A stretch of DNA of 64,000 nt from Falsiroseomonas sp050563535 (GCF_050563535.1 NZ_JBNXUO010000016.1:50589-114588), one strand, 5' to 3'. Positions 17,412 to 26,340 are shown, numbered from the stretch's first letter. The notes: generated from the sequence alone by a model not told the origin. Made by a program: numbers and translations.

Positions 17412-18065
17412 ATGGGACTGACGATGCCGGAGGAGATCATGCTCCTCCTCCTCGACGACGAGACCGGGAAGCCTGTGGGCCTTCCCGGCCCCGCGGGAGA
17501 CCTGGCGCTGGCCGGCGCCGTCCTGATGGAGCTGGCGCTGGCCGCGCGGATCGACACCGACCTCGATTCTCTGGCGGTGGTCGAGACCCGGCCGCTGGGC
17601 GACCCGCTGCTGGACGAGGTGCTGTCGCGCCTGGCCGCCCCGGGCGCGCCCCGCACCAGCCGCCGCTGGATCCAGGAGATCGCGAAGGGCGCCGCGGCGC
17701 TGCGGGGCCAGGTGACGGACCGCCTGGTCGCCCGCGGCGTGCTGCGCCGGGTCGAGGACCGCTTCCTCTGGGTCTTTCCCGAACGCCGTTACCCGAAGGC
17801 CGAAGGCGGCGCCGAGACGGAGGCGGTGCGCGCGCGGCTGCGCGGCGTGCTGCTCCACGACGACATCCCCGACCCGCGCGACGCCCTGCTGATCGGGCTG
17901 GCGCGCGCGACCGGGCTGGTGCCCCTGCTGCTCTCGGCCGAGGAGGCAGCGCGCGTCGCGGCCCGGGTCGAGCAGGTCGCGATGCTCGAGGAACTCTCCC
18001 GCTCGCTCAGCGCGGCGACGCGGGATGTCTATGCGGCGCTGCTGCGCCAGGGCGCGGTGCACTGA
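17412..18065 (+). CDS. GPP34 (Golgi phosphoprotein 3) family protein, paralogue 2
   Basis: 217 residues, aligning end to end with the gene at 15575: EEIMLLLLDDETGKPV, DLALAGAVLMELALAARIDT, RLVARGVLRRVEDRFLWVFP and DPRDALLIGLARATGLVPLL all have counterparts. The pair arose by duplication, and the strong conservation of both copies argues that both are functional. The ATG at 17412 starts a normal family N-terminus. Function unknown. Confidence 0.8.
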   Translation: MGLTMPEEIMLLLLDDETGKPVGLPGPAGDLALAGAVLMELALAARIDTDLDSLAVVETRPLGDPLLDEVLSRLAAPGAPRTSRRWIQEIAKGAAALRGQVTDRLVARGVLRRVEDRFLWVFPERRYPKAEGGAETEAVRARLRGVLLHDDIPDPRDALLIGLARATGLVPLLLSAEEAARVAARVEQVAMLEELSRSLSAATRDVYAALLRQGAVH

Positions 18066-18214
18066 TCCGCGGCGGAACGCCCGGCGGCGGTGCGGACGGC
18101 CCATCCCGACCGTGAGGCGGGCGCCCACGGCGCCCTATGGCAGCGCGCGCCCGCCTGCCGCATGATGGGGCGTGCGGACCGTGCCGGGACGCCGCCAATT
18201 TCGTGAGGATCTCG

Positions 18215-18388
18215 ATGCGGAAGCCGAATTACAGCATGGAACGCAAGGACCGCGACCGCGCCAAGCAGGCCAAGGCCGCGGCGAAGCTGGAGAAGCGCGC
18301 CCAGAAGAACGCCGAGGGACAGGACGGCGCGGCGCCGGAAGCCGGGGCGGAAGGCGCCCCCACGGATCGCCCTCGGGAAGACGGCTGA
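18215..18388 (+). CDS. Small highly charged hypothetical protein
   Basis: 57 residues. The N-terminal half is Lys/Arg/Ala-rich and helical (MRKPNYSMERKDRDRAKQA, then KAAAKLEKRAQKNAEG); the C-terminal half is acidic and disordered-looking. From memory, small proteins with this same opening occur in related Acetobacteraceae, which supports it as a real gene. I chose the ATG at 18215 with GTGAGGA upstream; the frame opens earlier at 18137 with non-conserved residues. No function can be given. Confidence 0.6.
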   Translation: MRKPNYSMERKDRDRAKQAKAAAKLEKRAQKNAEGQDGAAPEAGAEGAPTDRPREDG

Positions 18389-18430
18389 GGCCGGCCCGGC
18401 GGCGGCGCCGCCCGCCGCCGGCACCCGCCT

Positions 18431-19315
18431 TCAGGCGCGGATCAGCGTTCCCGCGCCGGCGCCGGTGAACAGTTCCAGCAGCACCGCATGCGGCACGCGG
18501 CCATCGAGGATCACCGCGCCCTTCACGCCGCGTTCCACCGCGTAGATGCAGGTCTCGACCTTCGGGATCATCCCGCCCGAGATCCAGCCCTCCGCGATGC
18601 CGCGCCTCACCTCGGCCACCGTCATCTCGGGGATCAGCGCGCCATCGGGGCCGAGCACGCCGCGCACATCGGTCAGCATCAACAGCCGTTCGGCTTCCAG
18701 CGCGCCCGCGATGGCGCCCGCGACCGTGTCGGCGTTGATGTTGTAGGTCTGCCCGTCCGCGCCGACGCCGACGGGCGAGACCACGGGGACGATGTCGGCG
18801 CCGATCAGCAGGCGCAGGATCTTCGGGTTGATCACCTCCGGCTCCCCCACGAAGCCGAGATCGACCTCCTGCATCTCGCCGGTGGCCTCGTCCCTGACGC
18901 GGCGCGTGACCTTCCGCGCGCGCACCAGCCCGCCATCCTTGCCGGAGATGCCGACCGCCATCGCGCCCGCGCGGGTGATGGCTTCCGCCACCTGCTTGTT
19001 GACCGGGCCGGCCAGGACCATCTCGACCACGTCGAGCATCTCGGCATCCGTCACGCGCAGGCCCTGGACGAAGCTGGACTTGACGTTCAGCCGCTTCAGC
19101 ATGGCGTTGATCTGCGGGCCGCCGCCATGCACCACCACGGGGTTCACGCCCACCTGCTCCAGCAGCGCGATGTCGCGGCCGAAGCGCAGGGCCGTCTCCT
19201 CCTCGCCCATCGCGTGGCCGCCGTATTTCACAACCACGGTCTGGTCGTCGTAGCGCTTCAGGAAGGGCAGCGCGCCGGCGAGGATCGCCATCTGGTCGAG
19301 CGCGTCGTCGGTCAT
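18431..19315 (-). CDS. argB: Acetylglutamate kinase
   Basis: 294 residues. Second step of arginine synthesis: phosphorylates N-acetylglutamate with ATP in the cytoplasm. The amino-acid-kinase fold shows VVVKYGGHAMG, the substrate loop VVHGGGPQINAML and the late INADTVAGAIAGAL motif. The N-terminal extension before the first strand resembles the helix of arginine-inhibited hexameric enzymes, so feedback control is plausible. It is the last gene of the rpmH-rnpA-yidD-yidC-engB string and lies 52 bp after engB. Confidence 0.96.
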   Translation of the reverse strand: MTDDALDQMAILAGALPFLKRYDDQTVVVKYGGHAMGEEETALRFGRDIALLEQVGVNPVVVHGGGPQINAMLKRLNVKSSFVQGLRVTDAEMLDVVEMVLAGPVNKQVAEAITRAGAMAVGISGKDGGLVRARKVTRRVRDEATGEMQEVDLGFVGEPEVINPKILRLLIGADIVPVVSPVGVGADGQTYNINADTVAGAIAGALEAERLLMLTDVRGVLGPDGALIPEMTVAEVRRGIAEGWISGGMIPKVETCIYAVERGVKGAVILDGRVPHAVLLELFTGAGAGTLIRA

Positions 19316-19367
19316 CGCATGGCGTCCCCTGGGTCGCCTGCGCGGATAGGGTCGGCGCGCGGCCCGG

Positions 19368-20036
19368 TCAAGCCACCGACAGGGCGGCGATCTCGGCGCG
19401 CAGTTCGGGGATGCCCTGCCCCGTCTCGCTGCTGGTGACCAGCACCAGCGGATGCGCCGCGGTGCGCTTGCGGATCAGCGCCTGCACCTCCGCCAGGCGC
19501 TTCGCAAGCTGCGGCGGCTTCACCGCATCGGCCTTGGTCAGCACGACCTGGTAGGCGACCGCGGCTTCGGCCAGCAGGTCCATCGCGGCGCGGTCGGCGG
19601 GCTTGGTCTCCACCCGGCAGTCCATCAGCAGCAGCACCCGCCGCAGCGTCGGGCGGCCGCGCAGGAAGTCGAACATCAGGCCCTGCCAGTCCGCCTTCAC
19701 CGCCTTCGGCGCCTGGGCGAAGCCGTAGCCCGGCATGTCCACGATGGTCAGCCGCCCGTCGTCGAGGTCGAAGAAGTTCAGCTGCTGCGTCCGCCCCGGC
19801 GTGTGGCTGACGCGCGCCAGCGCCTTCTGCCCCGTCAGCGCGTTGAGCAGGCTGGACTTGCCGACATTGGACCGGCCGCAGAGCGCGATTTCCGGCCCGC
19901 CGATGGGTGGCAGCTGGTCGATCCGCTGCGCGGCGAAGAAGAAGCGGCAGGGCCGCGCGAAGAGCAGCCGCCCCGCCTCGATCAGCGCGGCGCGCTCCTC
20001 CTCCGTCCCCGCCTCGGCCAGGCCGCCGGGGATCAC
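19368..20036 (-). CDS. engB: Ribosome biogenesis GTP-binding protein YsxC/EngB
   Basis: 222 residues. TrmE-Era-type GTPase involved in large-subunit assembly. G1 is GRSNVGKSS, the TPGRTQQLNFF region forms switch I, G3 is DMPGYGFAQ, and G4 is TKAD. The ATG at 20036 overlaps the yidC stop as ATGA. An alternative frame that extends upstream is ruled out by the overlap with yidC. Placement next to yidC is typical of Alphaproteobacteria. Confidence 0.95.
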   Translation of the reverse strand: MIPGGLAEAGTEEERAALIEAGRLLFARPCRFFFAAQRIDQLPPIGGPEIALCGRSNVGKSSLLNALTGQKALARVSHTPGRTQQLNFFDLDDGRLTIVDMPGYGFAQAPKAVKADWQGLMFDFLRGRPTLRRVLLLMDCRVETKPADRAAMDLLAEAAVAYQVVLTKADAVKPPQLAKRLAEVQALIRKRTAAHPLVLVTSSETGQGIPELRAEIAALSVA

Positions 20037-21844
20037 CCCTTCTTCGCCTTCGCGGGCTTGGGCGGCGCGACATAGGTGCCGGCCTTCACCTGCCGTTCCC
20101 GGTCGAGCCGCATGATCCAGTACTGCTGCGCGATCGACAGCAGGTTGTTCCAGGTCCAGTAGATCACCAGCCCCGCCGGGAAGCTTGCCAGCATGAAGGT
20201 GAAGATCAGCGGCATCCAGGCGAAGATCTTCGCCTGGATCGGGTCCGGCGGCGTCGGGTTCAGCTTGAACTGCAGGAACATCGTGATGCCCATCAGGATG
20301 GCCCAGACAGGCATGTGCAGCAGGTTCGAGATCTGCATCGGGTCGAAGGGAAGCAGGCCGAACAGGTTGAACAGGTTGGTCGGATCCATGGCCGACAGGT
20401 CGCGGATCCAGCCGAAGAAGGGCGCGTGGCGCATCTCGATGGTGACGAACAGCACCTTGTAGAGCGCGAAGAAGACCGGGATCTGGATGAGGATCGGCAG
20501 GCAGCCCGAGGCGGGGTTGATCTTCTCCGTCCGGTACAGCGCCATCATCTCCTGCTGCGCCTTGGCGGGGTCGTCCTTGTACCGCTCCCGGATCTCCGTC
20601 ATCTTCGGCGCCATGGTCTTCATGCGCGCCATAGACTTGTAGGCCTTGTTGGCCAGCGGGAAGAACAGGATCTTGAGGCCGAGCGTGAACAGCAGGATCG
20701 CCACGCCGAAATTGCCCGTCGCCGTGCCCAGGAAGTGCAGGACGTGGAAGAAGGGCTTGGTCAGGAAGTAGAACCAGCCGAAGTCGATCGCCTTGTCGAA
20801 GTCGGCGATGCCGTAGCGGTCGGAGTAGCCGTCGAGCAGGCTGACCTCCTTCGACCCGGCATAGAGCCGGGTGGCCAGGGCACCTTCCCCGCCCGGCGCC
20901 ACGGTCAGCGCGGCCGGGGCCGCCATGTCCACCTGCCAGCGGTCCTGCCCGCCGTCGCCGACATGGCGGTAGGCGGTGCGGACGCGCGTCGACTGGTCCA
21001 CCGGCGTCAGCGCGGCGAGCCAGTACTTATCGGTGAAGCCGGCCCAGCCGCCCGCGCTCTCCGTCTCGAAGGCGGCGCCGCGGCGCTTCTCGGCCTCGGA
21101 CTTCGCGTCCTTGTAGGTCCACTCCACCAGGCGTCCGTCGAGCACGCCGACGAAGCCCTCGTGCAGGATGTAGAAGCCGGCGACCTGCGGCGTCGTCTCG
21201 CGTCGGATGCGGGCCCAGGGCAGCACCTGCACCGGGGCCGCGCCGCGGTTCACCACCACCTGCCGCGCGGTCACCATGTAGTCCGCGTCGAGTTCGAGCT
21301 GGATGCGGAATTCCTGGCCCTGGCCGTTGTCCCAGCGCAGCGTCACCGCCCGGCCGGGCGCGAGCGGCCCGCCTTCCGCGGTCCAGTCCGTGTCCTGGTC
21401 CGGCACGCGGGTCGTGCCGTCTGCCGCGGTCCAGCCCCATTGCGCGAAATAGGGATGCGGGTTGCTGCGGGGCGCGAGCAGCCGCACGGGGGGGGAATTG
21501 CGGTCCACCGTCTCGCGGTGCTGCGTCAGCACCAGGTCGTCGAGCCGCGCGCCGCGCAGGTTGAGCGTCCCGGCCAGGCGCGGGTTTTCCACCCCCACGC
21601 GCTGTTCGGGGCCGCGCGGGGCGGCCTGCGCCGAAGCCTCGGCCGGGGCGGCGGCGGTGCCGGTCGCGGCCGGGGCGGCGGGGACCGGCACTGCGGGCGC
21701 GGGGGTGGCGGCCTGCTGGGCGATGCGCGCCTGTTCGGCGCGCTGGCGCTCCGCCTCCCGCGCCGGGCGGTTCCACAGGTCGAAGAGCAGCAGGATGCCG
21801 ATCGACAGCGCGATCGCGGCGATGAGGCGCTTCTGGTCCATCAC
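20033..21844 (-). CDS. yidC: Membrane protein insertase YidC
   Basis: 603 residues, normal for Gram-negative YidC. It inserts and folds inner-membrane proteins with or without SecYEG. The order is an N-terminal membrane anchor (LIAAIALSIGILLLFDLW), an Ala/Pro-rich linker, the periplasmic beta domain (about residues 75-355), then the conserved five-helix insertase core with PLANKAYKSMARMKTMAPKM and the cytoplasmic loop around YRTEKINPASGCLPILIQIP. The C-terminus is Lys-rich (PPKPAKAKKG). The start overlaps yidD by 4 bp and the end overlaps engB by 4 bp. Confidence 0.97.
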   Translation of the reverse strand: MMDQKRLIAAIALSIGILLLFDLWNRPAREAERQRAEQARIAQQAATPAPAVPVPAAPAATGTAAAPAEASAQAAPRGPEQRVGVENPRLAGTLNLRGARLDDLVLTQHRETVDRNSPPVRLLAPRSNPHPYFAQWGWTAADGTTRVPDQDTDWTAEGGPLAPGRAVTLRWDNGQGQEFRIQLELDADYMVTARQVVVNRGAAPVQVLPWARIRRETTPQVAGFYILHEGFVGVLDGRLVEWTYKDAKSEAEKRRGAAFETESAGGWAGFTDKYWLAALTPVDQSTRVRTAYRHVGDGGQDRWQVDMAAPAALTVAPGGEGALATRLYAGSKEVSLLDGYSDRYGIADFDKAIDFGWFYFLTKPFFHVLHFLGTATGNFGVAILLFTLGLKILFFPLANKAYKSMARMKTMAPKMTEIRERYKDDPAKAQQEMMALYRTEKINPASGCLPILIQIPVFFALYKVLFVTIEMRHAPFFGWIRDLSAMDPTNLFNLFGLLPFDPMQISNLLHMPVWAILMGITMFLQFKLNPTPPDPIQAKIFAWMPLIFTFMLASFPAGLVIYWTWNNLLSIAQQYWIMRLDRERQVKAGTYVAPPKPAKAKKG

Positions 21845-22152
21845 GGGATGGTCTGGCCTTTCGGCCCGGCTGCGCCGGCGGCGCGCGGGCTATGGCTGGC
21901 GGGGAAGGGCGCCCCGCCGGCGGGCGGGGCTGGGGGGGGCACCGGGTCGTATCCGCCCGGGTGCCAGGGATTGCAGCGCAGGATGCGCCGGCCGGTCAGC
22001 CAGCTGCCGCGCAGCGCGCCATGGGCGGCGATGGCTTCCAGCCCGTAGGCGCTGCAATGCGGCTCGAACCGGCAGTTGCAGCCGATGACGCCGCGCAGCG
22101 TGTAGCGATAGGCGTGGATGGCGCCACGGAGGATGTGCTGCGCGGGGGTCAT
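21841..22152 (-). CDS. yidD: Membrane protein insertion efficiency factor YidD
   Basis: 103 residues. A small membrane-associated protein that aids YidC-dependent insertion. The conserved core is YRYTLRGVIGCNCRFEPHCS followed by YGLEAIAAHGALRGSWLTGR and RILRCNPWHPGGYDPV, with the characteristic cysteines. The C-terminal Pro/Ala-rich tail is not conserved. The start overlaps rnpA and the stop overlaps yidC, both as ATGA. Confidence 0.95.
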   Translation of the reverse strand: MTPAQHILRGAIHAYRYTLRGVIGCNCRFEPHCSAYGLEAIAAHGALRGSWLTGRRILRCNPWHPGGYDPVPPPAPPAGGAPFPASHSPRAAGAAGPKGQTIP

Positions 22153-22505
22153 TCCGCGCGGTCGGGGATGGCGATCCCCGCCTGCTTCATCGCGCCGCGC
22201 AGGTCGCCCATCAACGTGCGGAAGTCGCGCCCCGCCGTCGCGTCGCGCCCGATCAGCACTAGGTCGTAGCCCGCCACCCGCCCGTCGCCCAGCAGCAGGC
22301 GCGCGGCTTCGCGCAGGCGCCGCTTGGTGCGGTTGCGGACCACCGCGTTGCCGACCTTCTTGGTGACGGTGAAGCCGACGCGCAGCGCCTGCCCCGGCTG
22401 CGGCAGCGCCTGCAGCACGAGCCCCGGACGCGCCACCTTCTGTCCACGGGCGGCAGCGCGCTGGAACTCGCGGCGCTGGGTCAGACGCGGCGGGCGCGCC
22501 GGCAC
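22149..22505 (-). CDS. rnpA: Ribonuclease P protein component
   Basis: 118 residues. Protein subunit of RNase P, which binds the 5' leader of pre-tRNA. The opening PPRLTQRREFQRAAARGQKV and the signature RNRTKRRLREAARLL are diagnostic. I chose a GTG at 22505 (PARPPRLTQR follows), which leaves 25 bp after rpmH; the frame is open further upstream through rpmH on another frame but the extension is not family-like. It lies between rpmH and yidD. Confidence 0.93.
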   Translation of the reverse strand: MPARPPRLTQRREFQRAAARGQKVARPGLVLQALPQPGQALRVGFTVTKKVGNAVVRNRTKRRLREAARLLLGDGRVAGYDLVLIGRDATAGRDFRTLMGDLRGAMKQAGIAIPDRAE

Positions 22506-22530
22506 GGCACGGGACTCGCCCGCCAAGCCG

Positions 22531-22665
22531 TCAGGCGGACAGGCGCTTGCGGCCCTTCGCGCGGCGGTTCGCCAGCACGTTGCGGCCGCCGACCGTCGCG
22601 GTGCGGGCGCGGAAGCCATGGCGGCGCTTCCGGACGAGCTTCGAAGGCTGGTAGGTACGCTTCAC
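22531..22665 (-). CDS. rpmH: 50S ribosomal protein L34
   Basis: 44 residues, the full length of L34, with KRTYQPSKLVRKRRHGFRAR and the end RRAKGRKRLSA. The start is a GTG at 22665, as the residue before KRTYQPS. It is the first gene of the conserved rpmH-rnpA-yidD-yidC-engB-argB minus-strand string and is preceded by a good promoter at 22804-22833. Confidence 0.96.
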   Translation of the reverse strand: MKRTYQPSKLVRKRRHGFRARTATVGGRNVLANRRAKGRKRLSA

Positions 22666-22803
22666 GACACACTCCCGCGGGGTCTGGACTGCCGGGGCCG
22701 GCCGGGGGACACAACCCCGACGGCCGGCCACCGGCCAACCTAAACAGATCGCCGGCGGCAGGCATGGGGTGACCCCCAGGGCATGCCCCGGCGAAGAGCC
22801 GGA

Positions 22804-22833
22804 CGTATAGGGATGCCCCCGCCCGGCCGTCAA
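22804..22833 (-). promoter_or_regulatory. Promoter of the rpmH operon
   Basis: On the minus strand TTGACG, an 18-bp spacer and TATACG. Transcription would start about 130 nt before the rpmH start codon, leaving a GC-rich leader that can form hairpins. Based on consensus match only. Confidence 0.55.
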
Positions 22834-22870
22834 CCTTGGCGGGGCGCCGATCGGAGTGACGGAACCTCTC

Positions 22871-24310
22871 ATGCCCGATTTCGACCTGGTGGTGATCGGC
22901 GCCGGCGCGGCCGGCCTCTCCGCCGCATCGCTTTCCGCCGCGCTCGGCCTGCGGGTCGCGCTGGTGGAACGCGGCGCGATGGGGGGGGACTGCCTGAATT
23001 CCGGCTGCGTGCCGTCGAAGGCGCTGCTCGCCGCCGCCCATGCCGCCGCGGCAGCGCGGAAGGCCGGGCGCTTCGGCCTGCGCCTGCCGCCGCCCGAGAT
23101 CGACTGGCAGGCCGTCCGCGCCCATGTCCGCGGCACCATCGGCCACATCGCCCCCACCGATTCGGAAGCCCGCTTCCGCGGCATGGGGGTGGAGGTGATC
23201 CGCGCCTCGGCCCATTTCACCGCGCCCGACGAGGTGGAGGCCGGCGGCCGACGCCTCACCTTCCGACGCTGCGTCATCGCCGCCGGCTCCTCCGCCCTCG
23301 TGCCGGACATCCCCGGCCTCGGCCCCGTGCCCTGGCTGACCAACGAGACGCTCTTCGACCTGGAGGAGCCGCCCGGCCACCTGATCATCCTCGGCGGCGG
23401 GCCGGTCGGGCTGGAGATGGCGCAGGCCCATGCCAGGCTGGGCTGCCTGGTGACGGTGATCGAGGCCGGGCGCATCGCCGGGCGCGACGACCCGGAGATG
23501 GCGGACGGGCTGCGCCGGGCGCTGGCGCGCGACGGCGTGACGGTGCTGGAAGGCGCCACGCTGGCGCGCGTGGAACCCGCCCCCCCGCCGGAAGGCGGGC
23601 CCGGCCTGACGGCGGTGCTGGCGGATGACCGGCGGATCGGCGGCACGCATCTGCTTCTGGCGGTGGGCCGGGTGCCGCGGCTGCGCGGGCTTGACCTGGA
23701 GGCGGGCGGCATCGCAGCCACGCCGCGCGGCATCGCCACCGATGCGGGGCTGCGTTCCACCACCAACCGCCGCGTCTGGGCGGCGGGAGACATCGCCGAC
23801 CCCGCCGGGATCGGGCCACGCGCCTTCACCCATGTCTGTTCCCAGCATGCCGGCGTGCTGGCGCGGCGGATGCTGTTCCGCCTGCCGGCGAAGGTGGACT
23901 ACGCCGCCCTGCCCCGCGTCACCTACACCGACCCCGAACTCGCCCAGATCGGCATGACGGAGGAGGAGGCGCGCGCCGCGGGCCACGATGTCCGCATCCT
24001 GCGCTTCCCGGTGCCGGAGACCGACCGCGCGGTCGCGGAAGCGGTGGGGGACGGGTTGGTGAAGCTGGTGGCCACGCCGTCGGGCCGGCTTCTCGGCGCC
24101 GGCATCCTCGCGCCACATGCGGGGGAGATGGCGGGCACCTTCGCGCTGATGATCGCGCGCGGGATGAAGCTTTCGGCCCTGGCGGGGCTGGTGCTGCCCT
24201 ATCCCACCCTGGCGGAGGCCGCGAAGCGCGCGGCGGGCGATTTCTACGCGCCGAAGCTGCTGTCCACATTCTCGAAACGTCTCGTCGGCTTGCTCAACCG
24301 GCTGCCCTGA
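22871..24310 (+). CDS. FAD-dependent pyridine nucleotide-disulfide oxidoreductase (dihydrolipoamide dehydrogenase/MerA-like)
   Basis: 479 residues. FAD site GAGAAGLSAAS near the N-terminus, redox-active disulfide in GGDCLNSGCVPSKALL, NAD(P) site GGGPVGLEMAQAHARLG, and a second FAD contact VWAAGDIADP. The C-terminal dimerisation domain ends in LVLPYPTLAEAAKR. The His of the dihydrolipoamide dehydrogenase HxHPT motif is replaced by Tyr, so a general lipoamide dehydrogenase role is unlikely; mercuric-reductase-like or quinone/disulfide reductases of unknown substrate fit better. No lipoyl or MerA heavy-metal domain is present. A GTG at 22856 is an alternative start. Confidence 0.82.
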   Translation: MPDFDLVVIGAGAAGLSAASLSAALGLRVALVERGAMGGDCLNSGCVPSKALLAAAHAAAAARKAGRFGLRLPPPEIDWQAVRAHVRGTIGHIAPTDSEARFRGMGVEVIRASAHFTAPDEVEAGGRRLTFRRCVIAAGSSALVPDIPGLGPVPWLTNETLFDLEEPPGHLIILGGGPVGLEMAQAHARLGCLVTVIEAGRIAGRDDPEMADGLRRALARDGVTVLEGATLARVEPAPPPEGGPGLTAVLADDRRIGGTHLLLAVGRVPRLRGLDLEAGGIAATPRGIATDAGLRSTTNRRVWAAGDIADPAGIGPRAFTHVCSQHAGVLARRMLFRLPAKVDYAALPRVTYTDPELAQIGMTEEEARAAGHDVRILRFPVPETDRAVAEAVGDGLVKLVATPSGRLLGAGILAPHAGEMAGTFALMIARGMKLSALAGLVLPYPTLAEAAKRAAGDFYAPKLLSTFSKRLVGLLNRLP

Positions 24311-24375
24311 GCAACCTTTCGGGCCGCAACGGCTTTGCTGCACCGCGGCACGGGGCAGCCAGGGAAGGACGACGC

Positions 24376-25170
24376 ATGGGCAAGACGCTGGAGGGCCGCA
24401 CGGCCCTCGTCACCGGCTCCACCTCCGGCATCGGGCTGGCCATCGCGCTCGGCTTCGCCGGGGCCGGGGCGAAGGTCATGCTGAACGGCTTCGGCCGGCC
24501 GGAGGACATCGCGAAGGCGCGCGCGGCGGTCGGCGCGGCGATGGGCGGGGGCGACGCCCCCTATTCGCCGGCCGACATGGCGAAGCCGGCCGAGGTGAAG
24601 GCGATGGTCGCGGCCTGCCAGGCGGAACTCGGCGGCTGCGACATCCTGGTGAACAACGCCGGCGTGCAGCATGTCTCGCCCGTGCAGGACTTCCCGGAGG
24701 AGCAGTGGGACCGCATCGTCGCGATCAACCTCTCCTCCAACTTCCACGCCATCAAGGCGGCGCTGCCGGCGATGCTGGCGAAGGGCTTCGGGCGCATCAT
24801 CAACGTCTCCTCCGCCCACGGCCTGGTCGCCAGCCCATTCAAGACCGCCTACGTCGCCGCCAAGCATGGCGTCATGGGGCTGACCAAGTCCGTCGCGCTG
24901 GAAGTGGCGCGCACCGGCGTCACCGCCAACGCCATCTGCCCCGGCTTCGTCCGCACTCCGCTGGCCGAGGCGCAGGTGAAGCCGCTGGCCGAAAAGCACG
25001 GCGTCAACGAGGAGAAGGCGCTGACCGACTTCCTGCTGGAACGCCAGCCGACCAAGAAGTGGGTCGAGGTGGAGGAGATCGCGCAGGCGGCGCTGTACCT
25101 CGCCGGCCCCAACAGCGGCAGCATCAACGGCACCGCCATCAGCGTCGACGGCGGCTGGGTGGCGCAGTGA
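24376..25170 (+). CDS. bdhA: 3-hydroxybutyrate dehydrogenase
   Basis: 264 residues, classical SDR. Interconverts (R)-3-hydroxybutyrate and acetoacetate with NAD. The cofactor loop is TGSTSGIGLAIA, followed by NNAGVQHVSPVQDFP, the catalytic Ser in SSAHGLVASPFK, and the YVAAK motif. The C-terminus GTAISVDGGWVAQ and the QVKPLAEKHGV segment are typical of bacterial 3-hydroxybutyrate dehydrogenases. The neighbouring patatin gene is often found with bdhA in Alphaproteobacteria and suggests a link to polyhydroxybutyrate or storage-lipid turnover. Confidence 0.92.
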   Translation: MGKTLEGRTALVTGSTSGIGLAIALGFAGAGAKVMLNGFGRPEDIAKARAAVGAAMGGGDAPYSPADMAKPAEVKAMVAACQAELGGCDILVNNAGVQHVSPVQDFPEEQWDRIVAINLSSNFHAIKAALPAMLAKGFGRIINVSSAHGLVASPFKTAYVAAKHGVMGLTKSVALEVARTGVTANAICPGFVRTPLAEAQVKPLAEKHGVNEEKALTDFLLERQPTKKWVEVEEIAQAALYLAGPNSGSINGTAISVDGGWVAQ

Positions 25171-25207
25171 TGCCGCCGCGCCGCGCCGCCGCGCCCGAAG
25201 ACGCCGC

Positions 25208-26317
25208 ATGATCGAGGACGAGTTCCGGCGCGAGGCGGCCGACACGCTCTCCAACGGCAGCAGCGCGTCGCCCGTCGCGCGCCCCGCCGTGGCGCGGCCG
25301 GCGACCCGGCGCATCAACCTCGCGCTCCAGGGCGGCGGCACGCATGGCGCCTTCACCTGGGGCGTGCTCGACCGCCTGCTGGAGGAGGAGCGGCTGGAGT
25401 TCGAGGCCGTCTCCGGCACCTCCGCGGGCGCCGTCAACGCCGCCGTCTTCGTGCAGGGCCTCTGCGAGGGCGGGCGCGAGGGCGCGCGCGCCGCGCTCGA
25501 CCGGCTGTGGCGCGACGCGGCGGCGCGGCTTGCCGTCTCGCCCCTGCAGAACACGCCGTGGGAGAAGGCGATCTGGGGCCACGACCTCACCTGGTCGATC
25601 GCCTACCAGACCTTCGAGACGATGACGCGCATCCTCTCGCCCTACCAGATCAACCCGACGCCCTATGACTGGAACCCGCTGCGCGCCGTGCTGGAAGGCC
25701 AGGTGGACCCCGCGATCCTGCGCAGCACCAAGGGGCCGAAGCTCTACATCTCCGCCACCTCCGTCCGCACCGGCAAGCCGCGGGTGTTCAGCAAGGAGGA
25801 GGTGACGGTGGACGTCATCCTCGCTTCCGCCTGCCTGCCGCAGTTCTTCAAGGCGGTGGAGATCGACGGCGAGCCCTTCTGGGATGGCGGCTACCTCGGC
25901 AACCCGGCGCTCTGGCCGCTCTACGAACAGGGCGGCGCGCCGGACATCATGCTGGTGCAGCTGAACCCGACGGTGCGCGACGAGCTGCCGACGCATCCGA
26001 CCGACATCACCAACCGCCTGAACGAGATCAGCTTCAACGCCAGCCTGATGGCGGAGATGCGCGCGATCGACTTCGTGCAGCGCCTGCTCGATGCCGGGCG
26101 GCTGGAACAGCCGCGCTACCGCCGGCTGTTCCTGCACATGATCGAGGACGAGGAGCGGATGCGCCAGTTCAAGCTCTCCACCAAGCTGAACGGCGACTGG
26201 GACTTCCTCTCGACCCTGCGCCGCTACGGGCGGGAAGCGGCGGACAGGTGGCTGGCGGCCCATTTCGACAAGCTCGGCCGCGAGAGCACGGTGGACATCC
26301 GGGAGCGTTTCCTCTGA
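25208..26317 (+). CDS. Patatin-like phospholipase family protein
   Basis: 369 residues. The oxyanion-hole motif is GGGTHGAF (residues 42-49), the nucleophile is Ser72 in GTSAG, and the catalytic Asp is Asp226 in DGGYLGNPAL, so the Ser-Asp dyad is complete. The substrate is a lipid or ester. No signal peptide or membrane helix is seen. It follows bdhA by 37 bp in the same orientation and the two probably share a transcript. An inverted repeat directly after the stop may end it. Confidence 0.9.
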   Translation: MIEDEFRREAADTLSNGSSASPVARPAVARPATRRINLALQGGGTHGAFTWGVLDRLLEEERLEFEAVSGTSAGAVNAAVFVQGLCEGGREGARAALDRLWRDAAARLAVSPLQNTPWEKAIWGHDLTWSIAYQTFETMTRILSPYQINPTPYDWNPLRAVLEGQVDPAILRSTKGPKLYISATSVRTGKPRVFSKEEVTVDVILASACLPQFFKAVEIDGEPFWDGGYLGNPALWPLYEQGGAPDIMLVQLNPTVRDELPTHPTDITNRLNEISFNASLMAEMRAIDFVQRLLDAGRLEQPRYRRLFLHMIEDEERMRQFKLSTKLNGDWDFLSTLRRYGREAADRWLAAHFDKLGRESTVDIRERFL

Positions 26318-26318
26318 A

Positions 26319-26340
26319 CCCGCCCGGCCATAGGGGCGGG
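26319..26340 (+). terminator. Hairpin after the patatin gene
   Basis: CCCGCCC (26319-26325) pairs with GGGCGGG (26334-26340) across an 8-nt loop, starting 1 nt after the stop codon. There is no U-tract. Confidence 0.4.

Noticed and set aside
22871..24310. Housekeeping dihydrolipoamide dehydrogenase
   Set aside because: The C-terminal HPT active-site His is replaced (LPYPT) and no 2-oxo acid dehydrogenase genes are nearby.
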